From contig NZ_WASO01000001.1 of assembly GCF_009712605.1 (NCBI RefSeq), forward strand, positions 620,001-684,000: DNA of 64,000 bases. The letters are read 5' to 3'. The DNA comes from Paludibacter sp. (GTDB lineage Bacteria > Bacteroidota > Bacteroidia > Bacteroidales > Paludibacteraceae). The notes beneath the pieces were generated by a model that saw only the letters and a list, made by a program, of their open reading frames with translations, had not been told where the DNA came from and ran no database searches. Of this stretch, positions 16,590-25,815 are shown piece by piece; position 1 is the stretch's first letter; every line of letters begins with the position of its first letter. The position numbers and the translations under genes were made by a program.

Positions 16590-16620
16590 CAAATATAAGG
16601 ATGTGAATATTGGAATGCAA
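16590..16620 (-). promoter_or_regulatory. Candidate promoter of the small-domain cluster
   Basis: On minus: TTG (16620-16618), 20 bases, TATATTTG (16597-16590), an exact TAnnTTTG -7 box at the proper distance. Transcription would start near 16583, about 620 bases before the first start codon, which is long. Confidence 0.5.
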
Positions 16621-16932
16621 TGATTTCATTAAAAATAAAGTTATTTTTAATGAAATTTATAATTTAACGATCTGGTTTAATTTTACTTTTAATGCTTGTT
16701 TTGTGTTGATATTTAATTACTTTCATAGGTTGAAATGATGCTGTAGTGAGGCGGAATTTTAGGCTGCGGAGAATGTATATTTAAGAATGTTGCTCCCATT
16801 GTTAAAAAGCGGTTTGCTCCTTGTAGTATGTAAAAGTATAGAGGTGATTATTTGATTTGAGAGTCGGGTTGATCAATACTAAAAGGCTGGTGTTATTGGT
16901 TTTACAAGCCGAGCAAAGGATGATTCGTGATT

Positions 16933-18114
16933 TTATTCAATCTCTACTCTGACTCTGTAATGTGAGCGCGGAGAGATGTTAGTCAGAGAGGTATATCCTT
17001 TTGAAATACGTCCGTCCGTCACGGTTAAGGGTGTTTCAACCCGTCGACGCAAATGGTCGTTGAAAAGAGCGTCGGGCTCCGAATAATGGTCGATATGAAA
17101 GCAACCAGTTGCATTCGGGCTTACAAAATTATCATAGAAAATACGGGCAACGCATCCCATGGTCATTCGCAGGTTGATTTCTACGCAGGGGTGTAGTTTG
17201 ATGAGATCGTTTTCTTGATAGCTGAACATGTCGATACCAAGCAAACCGGAATAGAACGGGGCAATGCTATTTGTGATGAATGTGCTTAACTGACTTTGTA
17301 CAGTCAACAGAAGAGTTGCCGGTACGCCATATTCTTCAATTTTTTGGATAATGGACTCGTTGCTCATCAGAATATTACCCCGATATATCCCTTTTTCGGT
17401 TTCAAACAGGGAATAGCCGGCAAAAGATGTTTTCCCGTCGTTGCACGAAAATTCCATCGCAAAATCCAATAGCTTATCATAGATTGGCTCGGCGATTACA
17501 CTTCCTTGTTTTTCAATTGTGTTGCGACACCAGCCCCGACGACTTTCTGTCATTTTATCTTTTGACCAGCATAGTCCTTTTCCGCTTCCCGACCAGGGGG
17601 CTTTGAAAATCACTTTTTTGTGTTCCAATGCATATTCGTCTGCTTCGTCTGCGGATGTTAGTTCTTTTGCAGGCGTGGGTAGCATGGCGCTAAATCGGGT
17701 GTCTTGAAGGATGTGTTCTAAAGCCTGTATGGAAATGTTTCTGTGAGACAAACGGCGAATATTTTCCAATTGAACGGAATCCGGCAACAAAGAGCTATCG
17801 GCGCCCAAAAGAGAAAAATGTTTGCAAACAGCATTGTCCCACCCCCAGGGGGATAGAGTGTTTATTAATGAAAAATCAGGAGTAAGCGTTAGGTGGATAT
17901 TTTTCAGCTGTGGGAATGTGCGTTGTATTTCTTCAAGCCAATTGCTGTCTGCATTTGTGCTCAATACGATGCTCCCCGGAGAGGCATACCAAAGAGGCAG
18001 GCAGGCGAGGTCGTGAGCCAATTTTTTTGCCTGAAGCGGAGCGTTGAAGTTTCGATCGCTATTGGCCAATGCCAGATCGTGTTCGGGGTTGAAAAAATAT
18101 AACGGGCGATTCAT
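16933..18114 (-). CDS. ATP-grasp-like protein conserved in Bacteroidales
   Basis: The protein has 393 residues and begins MNRPLYFFNPEHDLALANS. Three ATP-grasp-type segments can be seen: VIFKAPWSGSGKGLCW near 168-183 (nucleotide-binding loop), AEPIYDKLLDFAMEF near 207-221, and the metal-binding end CVEINLRMTMG near 310-320. This places it with carboxylate-amine ligases in fold, with no known substrate. Similar proteins of unknown function are usual in Bacteroidales genomes. It is a single-gene unit on minus. A TAAGTTTG box (plus 18119-18126) lies directly before the ATG, so the message could be almost leaderless, or the true start is a little further in. Confidence 0.8.
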   Translation of the reverse strand: MNRPLYFFNPEHDLALANSDRNFNAPLQAKKLAHDLACLPLWYASPGSIVLSTNADSNWLEEIQRTFPQLKNIHLTLTPDFSLINTLSPWGWDNAVCKHFSLLGADSSLLPDSVQLENIRRLSHRNISIQALEHILQDTRFSAMLPTPAKELTSADEADEYALEHKKVIFKAPWSGSGKGLCWSKDKMTESRRGWCRNTIEKQGSVIAEPIYDKLLDFAMEFSCNDGKTSFAGYSLFETEKGIYRGNILMSNESIIQKIEEYGVPATLLLTVQSQLSTFITNSIAPFYSGLLGIDMFSYQENDLIKLHPCVEINLRMTMGCVARIFYDNFVSPNATGCFHIDHYSEPDALFNDHLRRRVETPLTVTDGRISKGYTSLTNISPRSHYRVRVEIE

Positions 18115-18244
18115 TTTGCAAACTTATAGCTAATCTGATGAATGTGCAAATCAGATAAAATTAACTTCTTGAAAGGCAATATAAACATTTGTGAATTTTA
18201 CCCGAAAAAATAGAATGAATCCGGTTAAAAAAAGAGATAAAAAT

Positions 18245-18275
18245 TTTGTTCATTCATAAATTCGATATACCTTTG
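18245..18275 (+). promoter_or_regulatory. Promoter of the coiled-coil/zapA operon
   Basis: TTTG at 18245-18248, 19 bases, TACCTTTG at 18268-18275: a perfect match to the Bacteroidota sigma-ABfr promoter. Start of transcription is expected near 18282 and the first ATG is at 18296. Confidence 0.85.
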
Positions 18276-18295
18276 ACAACGATTTTGTTTTCAGA

Positions 18296-18592
18296 ATGAC
18301 AAATAGACATCAATCACTGATCGATGGCTTTGAGAAAAAGCTGCGCAAACTGTTGCAATTACATGCTGATGATAGAGCCAGGATTCAGCAGCTTACAGAA
18401 CAATTGCAACGGAAAGAAGATGATTTGATGCAGGCGCACAAGGTCATTCTTGAATTACGTTCTGATTATGAGAGCCTGAAAATGGCACAAATGTTTGTCG
18501 GTGGAAATGAGGATGAAAGAGAACTGGCTCACAAACGAATCTCACAATTAGTGCGGGAAATTGACAAATGTATTGATTTGCTGAATCAATAA
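18296..18592 (+). CDS. Small coiled-coil protein preceding zapA
   Basis: The protein of 98 residues is helical and charged almost throughout (RIQQLTEQLQRKEDDLMQAHKVILELRSDYESLK), with heptad spacing typical of a coiled coil and no membrane segment. It stands 5 bases before zapA in the same transcript, behind a perfect promoter. By position it probably acts with ZapA at the division ring, in the manner of ZapB, but there is no sequence proof. The tail SQLVREIDKCIDLLNQ is amphipathic. Conserved partners of this kind precede zapA in other Bacteroidales. Confidence 0.85.
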   Translation: MTNRHQSLIDGFEKKLRKLLQLHADDRARIQQLTEQLQRKEDDLMQAHKVILELRSDYESLKMAQMFVGGNEDERELAHKRISQLVREIDKCIDLLNQ

Positions 18593-18597
18593 AGCAA

Positions 18598-18894
18598 ATG
18601 AACGACGAACTATTTACCATAAACGTCAATTTGGCAGGACATCGGTTTCCGTTGACAATCAACAGGAACGACGAACAGTTGTATCGCGATGCTGCTAAAA
18701 ATCTGAAAGAAAAAATAGACTCTTATCGGGAACGACATGCTCAGTTGCCTTATGAAACCGTATTGGTGATGGCGGCTTACCATTTTGCAATTGAAACTCA
18801 GGAATTGAAGTGCAGAGAAGATGTCGGGCCGGTGGTAGAGAAAATGGATCTGTTGAATAAAGAATTGGATAAATATTTGAAGGAACTTCAATAA
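18598..18894 (+). CDS. zapA: Cell division protein ZapA
   Basis: ZapA bundles FtsZ filaments at the division site. The 98-residue length and layout fit: an N-terminal strand pair that ends in the family segment FTINVNLAGHRFPLTINRNDEQLYRDAAKNL (the parts VNLAGHRFPL and DEQLYRDAAK visible), a helix with the conserved ETVLVMAAYHFAIE, and a C-terminal coiled coil (EKMDLLNKELDKYLKEL). It lies 5 bases after a coiled-coil gene and 100 bases before rny, with a terminator between. Confidence 0.93.
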   Translation: MNDELFTINVNLAGHRFPLTINRNDEQLYRDAAKNLKEKIDSYRERHAQLPYETVLVMAAYHFAIETQELKCREDVGPVVEKMDLLNKELDKYLKELQ

Positions 18895-18926
18895 GTTCGT
18901 CAATACTTTGGATAGAACAATATTCC

Positions 18927-18970
18927 CGCATTGATCTTGCTGCAAATGGCAGTGAGTCAATGCGTTTTTT
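18927..18970 (+). terminator. Terminator after zapA
   Basis: CGCATTGA (from 18927) pairs with TCAATGCG (to 18964), with inner GCTGC/GGCAG pairing, followed by six T at 18965-18970. Confidence 0.85.
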
Positions 18971-18993
18971 ATATTTAACACCTTAATAATTCT

Positions 18994-20526
18994 ATGAGTT
19001 CAATATTGTTAGTTGTACTGACCATAATAGTTACCGTGGCTGCCACATGGGTTGTCATGCGTTTCGTGTTGAATGGTCGATCGCAAAAAATTCTCAAAGA
19101 CGCCGAAGCTGAGGCTGAAGTGCTGAAAAAGAATAAATTGCTTGAAGCTAAAGAACAATTTGTTTCGATGAAGTCAGAATACGAAAAGGAAGTTGCATCG
19201 CGTAATGCCAAAATGCAACAGGCTGAAGTTCGTATTCAACAAAGGGAAATGAACCTGAATCAGAAGCAAAGTGAACTGCAGCGTAAAAATACCGAAGTAG
19301 ATGCGATTAAAGAAAATCTAGAATCGCAGATTGACTTGGTAGATAAGAAGAAAAAGGAGTTGGAATCTCTTCATCGTAAAGAGTTGGAACAGCTCGAAAC
19401 TATCTCTGGGTTGTCGGCCGAAGAAGCTAAAGATAAGCTGATTGAATCGTTGAAAGATGAGGCCAAAACAGGTGCTATGTCTTACATCAACGAGATCATG
19501 GAAGAGGCGAAGATGAATGCCAACAAAGAGGCAAAACGAATTATCATTCAGACAATTCAACGTGTCGCTACGGAAGCTGCCATTGAAAACTCAGTTACTG
19601 TATTCAATATCGAATCGGACGAAATAAAAGGGCGTATTATCGGTCGCGAAGGTCGTAATATCCGTGCGTTGGAAGCTGCTACCGGAGTTGAAATTATCGT
19701 TGATGATACTCCTGAAGCTATCGTTCTTTCTGCGTTTGATCCTGTTCGTCGCGAAATAGCCCGTCTGGCACTTCACCAACTGGTGTCCGATGGTCGTATT
19801 CACCCTGCCCGTATCGAAGAGGTGGTGACCAAAGTGAAAAAACAGGTAGAAGAAGAAATTATCGAAACCGGTAAACGTACTACCATTGACTTGGGTATTC
19901 ACGGTCTGCATCCAGAGCTGATCCGTATGGTGGGTAAGATGAAATACCGTTCGTCTTATGGCCAGAACCTGTTGCAGCATGCCCGCGAAACTGCTAACCT
20001 CTGTTCTGTGATGGCTGCCGAACTTGGTCTGAATCCGAAAAAAGCAAAACGTGCCGGTCTGCTCCACGATATTGGGAAAGTGCCCGATGACGAACCGGAA
20101 TTGCCACACGCATTGCTGGGTATGAAACTGGCCGAACAATACAAGGAAAAACCGGATATTTGCAATGCTATCGGTTCGCACCACGAAGAGACAGAAATGA
20201 CCAGCTTGCTGGCGCCTATTGTTCAGGTTTGTGATGCTATCTCGGGCGCACGTCCGGGCGCACGTCGCGAAATCGTTGAGGCTTATATCAAACGTTTGAA
20301 CGATCTTGAGAATTTGGCATTATCTTATCCGGGCGTTCAGAAAACCTATGCCATTCAGGCAGGTCGCGAATTGCGTGTGATTGTGGGTGCCGACAAGGTT
20401 GATGATAAATCAGTAGAAACACTCTCGTTCGACATTGCTAAAAAGATTCAGGACGAAATGACTTATCCGGGTCAGGTGAAGATCACTGTTATCCGCGAAA
20501 CCCGTTCGGTAAGCTACGCGAAGTAA
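18994..20526 (+). CDS. rny: Ribonuclease Y
   Basis: This membrane-anchored endoribonuclease starts mRNA decay. The protein has 510 residues: one N-terminal transmembrane helix (3-22), a long charged coiled coil to about 180, a KH domain ([20 protein letters not shown], near 207-226) and an HD phosphohydrolase domain. In the HD domain the metal pair is seen in [15 protein letters not shown] and GSHHEETEM. The C-terminal part [13 protein letters not shown] is also typical. Length matches the family. The start MSSILLVVL is the only one that keeps the anchor. It follows zapA behind a terminator and is probably expressed from its own promoter or by read-through. Confidence 0.97.
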   Translation: MSSILLVVLTIIVTVAATWVVMRFVLNGRSQKILKDAEAEAEVLKKNKLLEAKEQFVSMKSEYEKEVASRNAKMQQAEVRIQQREMNLNQKQSELQRKNTEVDAIKENLESQIDLVDKKKKELESLHRKELEQLETISGLSAEEAKDKLIESLKDEAKTGAMSYINEIMEEAKMNANKEAKRIIIQTIQRVATEAAIENSVTVFNIESDEIKGRIIGREGRNIRALEAATGVEIIVDDTPEAIVLSAFDPVRREIARLALHQLVSDGRIHPARIEEVVTKVKKQVEEEIIETGKRTTIDLGIHGLHPELIRMVGKMKYRSSYGQNLLQHARETANLCSVMAAELGLNPKKAKRAGLLHDIGKVPDDEPELPHALLGMKLAEQYKEKPDICNAIGSHHEETEMTSLLAPIVQVCDAISGARPGARREIVEAYIKRLNDLENLALSYPGVQKTYAIQAGRELRVIVGADKVDDKSVETLSFDIAKKIQDEMTYPGQVKITVIRETRSVSYAK

Positions 20527-20550
20527 ATACATTTTTTAAATAGATTTCTA

Positions 20551-20580
20551 AAAGCTCTTGCAAATGCAGGAGCTTTTTTT
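20551..20580 (+). terminator. Terminator after rny
   Basis: AAAGCTCTTGC and GCAGGAGCTTT form a stem around AAAT, followed by a T run to 20580. Confidence 0.85.
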
Positions 20581-20743
20581 GTTTTTGTGAAATGTAATGC
20601 ATTGATTATATTTGTGGTATGATCCCAATTGTTACTTGGCTGTGCGAAATGTCAACAAAACGCATTGATAATAGCGCTTTGATTGAGGTGGATCAAACAC
20701 TAAGACGAAAGCAGACAGTCTAAACGGCTTATTTCAATAATCC

Positions 20744-21283
20744 ATGGAGAAACAAGTGATACAGAACAAAATCTACACAATCAGAGGTCAACGGGTAATG
20801 CTTGACCGTGATTTGGCTGAGATGTACGGCGTTGAAACCAAACGTTTGAATGAACAAATTAAAAGAAATATAAAACGGTTTCCTGATGACTTCATGTTTC
20901 AACTCAAAAAAGAAGAATTTGAAATCTTGAAGTCGCAATTTGCGACATCAAGTTGGGGCGGAACAAGAAAACTACCCTATGCGTTTACAGAGTTAGGAGT
21001 GGCAATGCTTAGTAGTGTGTTGAATTCAGATACGGCCATAGAGATCAATATGGGTATTATGCGGGCATTTGTTACAATACGTCAGGCGTTGACAAATCCA
21101 CAGCCTGATCGATATGAGGAATTAAAGCAATATATGGATGAGATATTAATCGACCAAAATGACATTAACGAGGATACCCGAATTCAGCTTGAGTTAATAA
21201 ACCGAACATTAGCAGAATTACAAACCGACAAACGGTTGTCCGATAAACCACGTAGGCGGTTTGGCTTTCATAGAGAAGATTAG
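20744..21283 (+). CDS. ORF6N domain DNA-binding protein
   Basis: The protein has 179 residues. The ORF6N domain fills residues 5-95: [35 protein letters not shown] and [15 protein letters not shown] are close to the family consensus (parts shown). The domain comes from phage and large DNA virus regulators and is spread through Bacteroidota chromosomes. The C-terminal half has an acidic helical tail. No other phage gene lies nearby, so it is a lone remnant or a domesticated gene. It stands just upstream of the tmRNA gene, a usual phage integration locus, but on its 5' side, not the 3' side where attachment usually takes place. Function unknown. Confidence 0.9.
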   Translation: MEKQVIQNKIYTIRGQRVMLDRDLAEMYGVETKRLNEQIKRNIKRFPDDFMFQLKKEEFEILKSQFATSSWGGTRKLPYAFTELGVAMLSSVLNSDTAIEINMGIMRAFVTIRQALTNPQPDRYEELKQYMDEILIDQNDINEDTRIQLELINRTLAELQTDKRLSDKPRRRFGFHRED

Positions 21284-21372
21284 TTGTTATGTAAACAAAA
21301 TGAGCAATGCTTGATAGAGAGAATCTCCTTTATGACAACTTTAAATAGCTTTTGTTTTGCCTGAAAATGTTG

Positions 21373-21380
21373 TATCTTTG
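21373..21380 (+). promoter_or_regulatory. Promoter -7 box of the tmRNA gene
   Basis: TATCTTTG, exact TAnnTTTG, with TTTTG 18 bases before. It lies about 105 bases before the mature tmRNA 5' end, leaving a precursor leader to be removed, as expected for RNase P processing. Confidence 0.65.
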
Positions 21381-21485
21381 CAGATGATAATAAATGGAAA
21401 CCAGCCGGTTTGTTTTCTGCTGATTGGCACAGGTTTTGCAACGAAGTAATTGTCAATTATCAACTGTCAATTGGGCATTAAAACC

Positions 21486-21881
21486 GGGGTCGCTTGGTTT
21501 TGACAGCGGGTAGAAGAGGTATGTAAGCATGTCGAGCGCTGGGATGTCGGCTCGTAAATCTCGATTCTCAAAATTATAACTGGCGAAAATAACTACGCTC
21601 TTGCTGCTTAATCGAAGTATAGTAGATTCTAGCTTTATCCCGACGATAGTGTCGGGACGAGACATCTCCCAAATGCCGTGGTCTCGAGGCTCTTTGATCA
21701 GGAGGTGCAGCTAAATCGGGAATAGTCGGACGTAGCCTCGTGCGTTCGATGAGATTCAGAGGATAAGGTAACGGTTGGTGGCTTCGGTCTTGCCGGGACT
21801 CGAAAATTGAAGGCGAAGATAAACATGTAGAAAGCGTATTGCTTCCTCGTTTGGACGCGGGTTCGACTCCCGCCGGCTCCA
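21486..21881 (+). ncRNA. ssrA: Transfer-messenger RNA (tmRNA)
   Basis: tmRNA frees stalled ribosomes and tags their peptides for proteolysis. The 5' end GGGGTCG pairs over seven positions (two wobbles) with CGGCTCC before the discriminator A at 21881. The T arm reads GGACGCGGGTTCGACTCCCGCC. The tag frame at 21582-21611 is GGC GAA AAT AAC TAC GCT CTT GCT GCT TAA, giving GENNYALAA, close to the GETNYALAA of Bacteroides. The 3' CCA is not fully encoded (ACAA follows the stem), so it would be added after processing. Length is 396 bases. The gene is followed by a strong terminator. Confidence 0.96.
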
Positions 21882-21892
21882 CAAAACGAATA

Positions 21893-21931
21893 AAACGGAT
21901 TGTTATTCTCAATGGTAACAATCCGTTTTTT
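21893..21931 (+). terminator. Terminator of tmRNA
   Basis: AACGGATTGTTA and TAACAATCCGTT form a perfect stem around TTCTCAATGG, followed by a T run. Confidence 0.9.
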
Positions 21932-21988
21932 ATTTGATTATTACCCGAATATTCATGCTCTCTTGTGGGATATGCACCGGAAATGTCG

Positions 21989-21996
21989 TACCTTTG
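21989..21996 (+). promoter_or_regulatory. Promoter -7 box of purM
   Basis: TACCTTTG, exact -7 box, 39 bases before the purM ATG; a TTG lies 23 bases upstream, a little far for -33. Confidence 0.6.
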
Positions 21997-22034
21997 CACC
22001 GTAATTTTTAATCCTTCGCATATAAACTACTTCA

Positions 22035-23204
22035 ATGAACGAAAGATATAGTCAACGAGGCGTTTCTGCCTCTAAAGAAGACGTTCATAACGCTATCCGT
22101 AATTTGGATAAAGGTATTTTTCCTCACGCTTTTTGTAAAATAATTCCTGACATTTTGGGTGGAGATCCCGAGTATTGCAATATCATGCATGCTGACGGTG
22201 CAGGAACAAAGTCATCATTAGCCTATTTATACTGGCGCGAAACCGGCGATATTTCCGTTTGGAAAGGTATTGCTCAGGATGCATTGATAATGAACATCGA
22301 TGATCTGCTTTGTGTGGGTGCTACCGACAATATTCTGGTGTCATCTACCATTGGGCGTAATAAAAATCTGATTCCGGGAGAGGTAATTGCCGAAGTGATT
22401 AATGGTACGGAAGCATTATTGGCAAAATTGCGTAGTCTGGGAGTGAATGCTCATCTGACTGGCGGCGAGACTGCTGATGTGGGCGATTTGGTTCGTACAA
22501 TTATTGTTGATAGTACGGTTGCTTGCCGCATGAAGCGTTCGGATGTTATTTCGAACGATAAAATTAAGGCTGGCGATGTGGTTGTCGGTTTGTCTTCGTG
22601 CGGAAAAGCAAGCTACGAAGATGGCTATAATGGCGGAATGGGAAGTAATGGACTTACCTCTGCCCGTCACGATATTTTTGCTTATTATCTTGCCGAAAAA
22701 TACCCTGAAAGTTATGATGCAAGCATGCCTTCCGGTTTGGCTTACTCAGGATCGAAAAAACTGACAGATGAAATAGCACATGTGGGTATGGATGCCGGTA
22801 AACTGGTGTTGTCGCCTACGCGTACTTACGCTCCGATTATTCGTGATATTCTGGAGCATCATCGCGAACATATTCATGGAATGGTTCACTGCTCGGGTGG
22901 TGCACAAACCAAAGTGCTGCACTTTATTGATAATCTTCATGTGATTAAAGACCATCTCTTCCCTGTGCCTCCGCTGTTTGAAATGATACAGGCAGAATCG
23001 GAGTCGGATTGGAAGGAAATGTACAAGGTGTTCAATATGGGTCACCGTATGGAAATATATCTTGATCCGGAATGGGCAGAAGATATCATTATTCTTTCTG
23101 AAAAATATAACGTTGATGCTCAGATTATAGGTCATGTGGAAGCTTCGAAAGGAGCTAAGGTGACTATCCGTGGCGAAAAAGGTGTGTTCGAATACACGAA
23201 ATAA
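22035..23204 (+). CDS. purM: Phosphoribosylformylglycinamidine cyclo-ligase (AIR synthetase), Bacteroidota type
   Basis: The enzyme closes the imidazole ring of AIR in purine synthesis with ATP. The 389-residue protein has the PurM landmarks: RYSQRGVSASKEDV at the N-terminus, HADGAGTKSSLAYLYWR near 52-68, MNIDDLLCVGATDNILVSSTIGRN near 87 (shown in part), HLTGGETADVGDLV near 140, and GLSSCGKASYEDGYNGGMGSNGLTSAR near 185 (GGMGSNGLTSAR). It is longer than the E. coli enzyme (about 345), as usual in Bacteroidota. It heads a run with rnz, 43 bases apart. Another purine gene, purE, is at 29199 but in a separate unit. Confidence 0.93.
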   Translation: MNERYSQRGVSASKEDVHNAIRNLDKGIFPHAFCKIIPDILGGDPEYCNIMHADGAGTKSSLAYLYWRETGDISVWKGIAQDALIMNIDDLLCVGATDNILVSSTIGRNKNLIPGEVIAEVINGTEALLAKLRSLGVNAHLTGGETADVGDLVRTIIVDSTVACRMKRSDVISNDKIKAGDVVVGLSSCGKASYEDGYNGGMGSNGLTSARHDIFAYYLAEKYPESYDASMPSGLAYSGSKKLTDEIAHVGMDAGKLVLSPTRTYAPIIRDILEHHREHIHGMVHCSGGAQTKVLHFIDNLHVIKDHLFPVPPLFEMIQAESESDWKEMYKVFNMGHRMEIYLDPEWAEDIIILSEKYNVDAQIIGHVEASKGAKVTIRGEKGVFEYTK

Positions 23205-23247
23205 AGCTGTTGTTCATTAATCTAGTTCAGCGTCTAATAGAAGTTTT

Positions 23248-24162
23248 ATGGAGAAAATGAGTTTAACCATATTGGGTTGTAATTCGGCACTGCCTTCTAT
23301 TAGTAGCTTTCAGACATCGCAACTGCTTTCATTGCGCGAAAAGCAGTTTATGATTGATTGTGGTGAAGGGGCTCAAATCCGGCTTCGTCAGTTGAAAATC
23401 AAAGCTTCCCGCCTGAATCATATTTTTATTTCTCATTTGCACGGGGATCATTGTTTTGGCCTGATAGGTCTGATCTCATCAATGGGAATGCTGGGGCGGA
23501 CATCCGATTTGGTCATTCATTCACATTCCGATCTGGAAGGAATATTGCAACCGCAAATAGATTATTATTGCGCCGATACCGGTTATAAGGTGATATTCGA
23601 GCCGTTCAATCCGAGACAATATGCGCTTTTGTACGAAGACCGATCGTTGCAGGTTTTTTCTATTCCTTTGAAACATCGTGTTCCTACAGCCGGCTTTTTG
23701 TTTTCCGAACGGGAAAAAGAACGTCATATTATTCGTGATATGATCGATTTTTACCAGATTCCGGTGAGAGACATTGCCCGTATCAAACAGGGTGCCGATT
23801 TTGTACGGGAAGATGGCGAAGTGATTCCGAATGAGCATCTAACCACAGCTCCTTATCCTGCTCACAAATATGCTTATTGTTCCGATACTGCTTATTCTGA
23901 AAAGATAGTGCCGATTATTGAAGGCGTAGACCTTTTGTATCACGAGGCAACCTTTATGCAGAGTGAGATTGTTCGGGCAAAGGAGACTGCGCATTCTTCG
24001 GCACAGCAGGCAGCCGAAATTGCAAAAATGGCTAATGTGAAGAAGCTTATCATTGGCCACTATTCGGCTCGTTATGATAATCAGTCAGGGCTTTTGGCTG
24101 AAGCTCGTGCTGTTTTTCCGGAGACACACCTCGCATTTGACGGAATGAGGTTGGATGTCTGA
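23248..24162 (+). CDS. rnz: Ribonuclease Z
   Basis: This zinc metallo-beta-lactamase-fold nuclease cuts the 3' trailer from tRNA precursors. The protein has 304 residues. The core motif ISHLHGDHCFGLIGL is near 62-76, KHRVPTAGF near 147, YCSDTAYS near 209, YHEATFM near 231 and IGHYSARYDN near 268, all the metal ligands of the long-known RNase Z series. Start MEKMSLTILGCNSALP: MSLTILG three codons in is also possible and equally good. It follows purM by 43 bases and is likely co-transcribed with it. Because the tmRNA and tRNAs here may lack an encoded CCA, RNase Z processing would be important. Confidence 0.95.
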   Translation: MEKMSLTILGCNSALPSISSFQTSQLLSLREKQFMIDCGEGAQIRLRQLKIKASRLNHIFISHLHGDHCFGLIGLISSMGMLGRTSDLVIHSHSDLEGILQPQIDYYCADTGYKVIFEPFNPRQYALLYEDRSLQVFSIPLKHRVPTAGFLFSEREKERHIIRDMIDFYQIPVRDIARIKQGADFVREDGEVIPNEHLTTAPYPAHKYAYCSDTAYSEKIVPIIEGVDLLYHEATFMQSEIVRAKETAHSSAQQAAEIAKMANVKKLIIGHYSARYDNQSGLLAEARAVFPETHLAFDGMRLDV

Positions 24163-24295
24163 TTTTTTATTCCAAAAATTCAAATTCCGAAATTCAAAAA
24201 TGATAGGAGACGAAGTATATTTGTTATTGTGGAATTTTGAAATAGTGTATTCTGAAATTATTATTTTGTAAATCTTTCAAACGAAAATATTATCT

Positions 24296-25108
24296 ATGGA
24301 ACGTAATCCTTTTCAACGTCGGCCACAGCCGCGCGGCAATTCCAACCCTTTTCGCCCCAAATGGGAGCATCGTCCTCCAAGTTCTGATCTGATTTTTGGT
24401 ATCAGAGCTGTTATTGAAGCGCTCGAAGCAGGAAAAGAGGTGGATAAAATTCTCGTCAGAAAAGAATTGTCGAGTGATTTGGCAAAAGAATTGTTTGCTG
24501 CTTTGCAGGGTCGTAATGTGCCGGTACAGCGTGTGCCGGTCGAAAAGCTGAATGCTATCACTCAAAAGAACCATCAGGGTGTGATTGCCTATGCAGCGGC
24601 GATTGAATATCAGCAGATATCAAATATTGTTCCCGCGTTGTATGAGGAAGGTAAGAATCCTTTTGTGGTGGTGCTTGATGGGGTAACCGATATCCGCAAT
24701 TTCGGCGCTATAGCCCGTACCTGCGAATGTGCAGGTGTGAATGCAATCGTGGTACCTTCGAGAGGCGGGGCTGCTGCAAATGCCGATGCAGTGAAAACTT
24801 CTGCGGGCGCGTTGCATGTAATTCCTGTTTGCCGCGAAAACAGTTTAGTGGAAGCCGTGAAATTTCTAAAGGGTTCTGGGCTTAAGGTTGTAGCTGCAAC
24901 TGAAAAGGCGGTGAAAAACTATACAGAAGTGTCGTACAAAGAGCCGGTCGCTATCGTGATGGGTTCCGAAAATGTAGGGATTTCGGATGACGTTCTTCGT
25001 TTGTGTGACGAATTGGTGGCCATTCCTATTTTGGGAACTATCGCATCGTTAAATGTGTCTGTGGCTGCCGGTGTTTTGGTATATGAAGCAGTGAAGCAAC
25101 GTCAATAA
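24296..25108 (+). CDS. rlmB: SpoU/TrmH-family 23S rRNA 2'-O-ribose methyltransferase (RlmB type)
   Basis: Members methylate G2251 of 23S rRNA or tRNA Gm18, with SAM held in a knotted fold. The protein has 270 residues: a basic N-terminal tail (MERNPFQRRPQPRGN), the substrate-binding part with LIFGIRAVIEALEAGKEV, and motif 1 VVLDGVTDIRNFGAIART. Motif 2 is VAIVMGSENVGISDDVLRLC and motif 3 is GTIASLNVSVAAGVLVYE. The RlmB assignment rests on the presence of the N-terminal domain and the motif style; a tRNA target cannot be excluded. It is a single gene with a strong terminator. Confidence 0.9.
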   Translation: MERNPFQRRPQPRGNSNPFRPKWEHRPPSSDLIFGIRAVIEALEAGKEVDKILVRKELSSDLAKELFAALQGRNVPVQRVPVEKLNAITQKNHQGVIAYAAAIEYQQISNIVPALYEEGKNPFVVVLDGVTDIRNFGAIARTCECAGVNAIVVPSRGGAAANADAVKTSAGALHVIPVCRENSLVEAVKFLKGSGLKVVAATEKAVKNYTEVSYKEPVAIVMGSENVGISDDVLRLCDELVAIPILGTIASLNVSVAAGVLVYEAVKQRQ

Positions 25109-25128
25109 AGAGATATCGTGATAAAAAA

Positions 25129-25164
25129 ATGGTGGTTACTTTCAAAGTAACCACCATTTTTTTT
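25129..25164. terminator. Bidirectional terminator between rlmB and the tetR gene
   Basis: ATGGTGGTTACTTT (25129-25142) and AAAGTAACCACCAT (25144-25157) pair perfectly, flanked by A7 on the left and T8 on the right. The tetR stop codon (25163) lies within the tail. Confidence 0.92.
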
Positions 25165-25792
25165 ATTCGTTTTCATCATTGTTCGGACGGCTTTGTTTCG
25201 GAATTAGTATCCCGTGCATAAATGCATTGATGATAAATCGTTTGTTATATTTCATTTTTTCACTTACCCTGTCGCGAACGTAAGGCGTTTCAATCCCACG
25301 AAGAGCATAGTGGAAAATTTGGGCAGATAGCTCCGCATCATGCAGGTTGAAATAGCCTTTTTCTTTTCCTTCCTGAAAAATACCAACCAGTAGTTTGATT
25401 TCTTTGATGTCGAAACGGCGACGGGCTTTTTCTACTTCATAAATATCCCGGAAAAAGTCGGATTTTAATGAGCCATTTCTGGTAATGGATTCTTTTACAG
25501 CATCTAGACGGGTGAAGATATATTCCGCCAATTTCTTGTCGGGTGGTATATCCATGGCTGCAACTTTTTGTAATTTCTCATTCAGGATGTTCAGTTCCTG
25601 TTCGATAACAGCAAGGTAGATCTGATCTTTATTGCTAAAGTAAGTGTACAATGTGCGCCTGCCTTTGTTCGAAGCATTGGCAATGTCGTTCATTGTGGTG
25701 TTTGCTTTTCCCCACTTGGCAAAAAGCATTCGGGCGACATCGATGAGCATGGCGCGCGTTTTTTGTCCTGTAAGTGAAGCGATTGATGGCAT
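25163..25792 (-). CDS. TetR/AcrR-family transcriptional regulator
   Basis: The protein has 209 residues. The N-terminal helix-turn-helix is clear: ARMLFAKWGKANTTMNDIA then NKGRRTLYTYFSNKDQIYLAV (residues about 19-63). The C-terminal part is the variable ligand-binding helical domain and ends in an acidic tail. It is divergent from kduI with a 304-base gap. A 17-base perfect palindrome 27 bases before its start codon is a good operator candidate for autoregulation. Whether it also controls the kdu genes is not shown. No efflux pump lies next to it. Confidence 0.93.
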   Translation of the reverse strand: MPSIASLTGQKTRAMLIDVARMLFAKWGKANTTMNDIANASNKGRRTLYTYFSNKDQIYLAVIEQELNILNEKLQKVAAMDIPPDKKLAEYIFTRLDAVKESITRNGSLKSDFFRDIYEVEKARRRFDIKEIKLLVGIFQEGKEKGYFNLHDAELSAQIFHYALRGIETPYVRDRVSEKMKYNKRFIINAFMHGILIPKQSRPNNDENE

Positions 25793-25815
25793 TGCGAAAT
25801 GAGTTGTTGTTTCTT

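Larger units (their letters stand above)
16039..16932. other. Long AT-rich region upstream of the small-domain cluster
   Basis: About 900 bases without a convincing gene. It holds a promoter-like pair at 16590-16620 pointing to the cluster and a doubled palindrome at 16266-16285. A 71-codon frame at 16071-16286 (minus) has no family features. The size leaves room for a long leader or a small RNA of about 600 bases. Confidence 0.5.
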
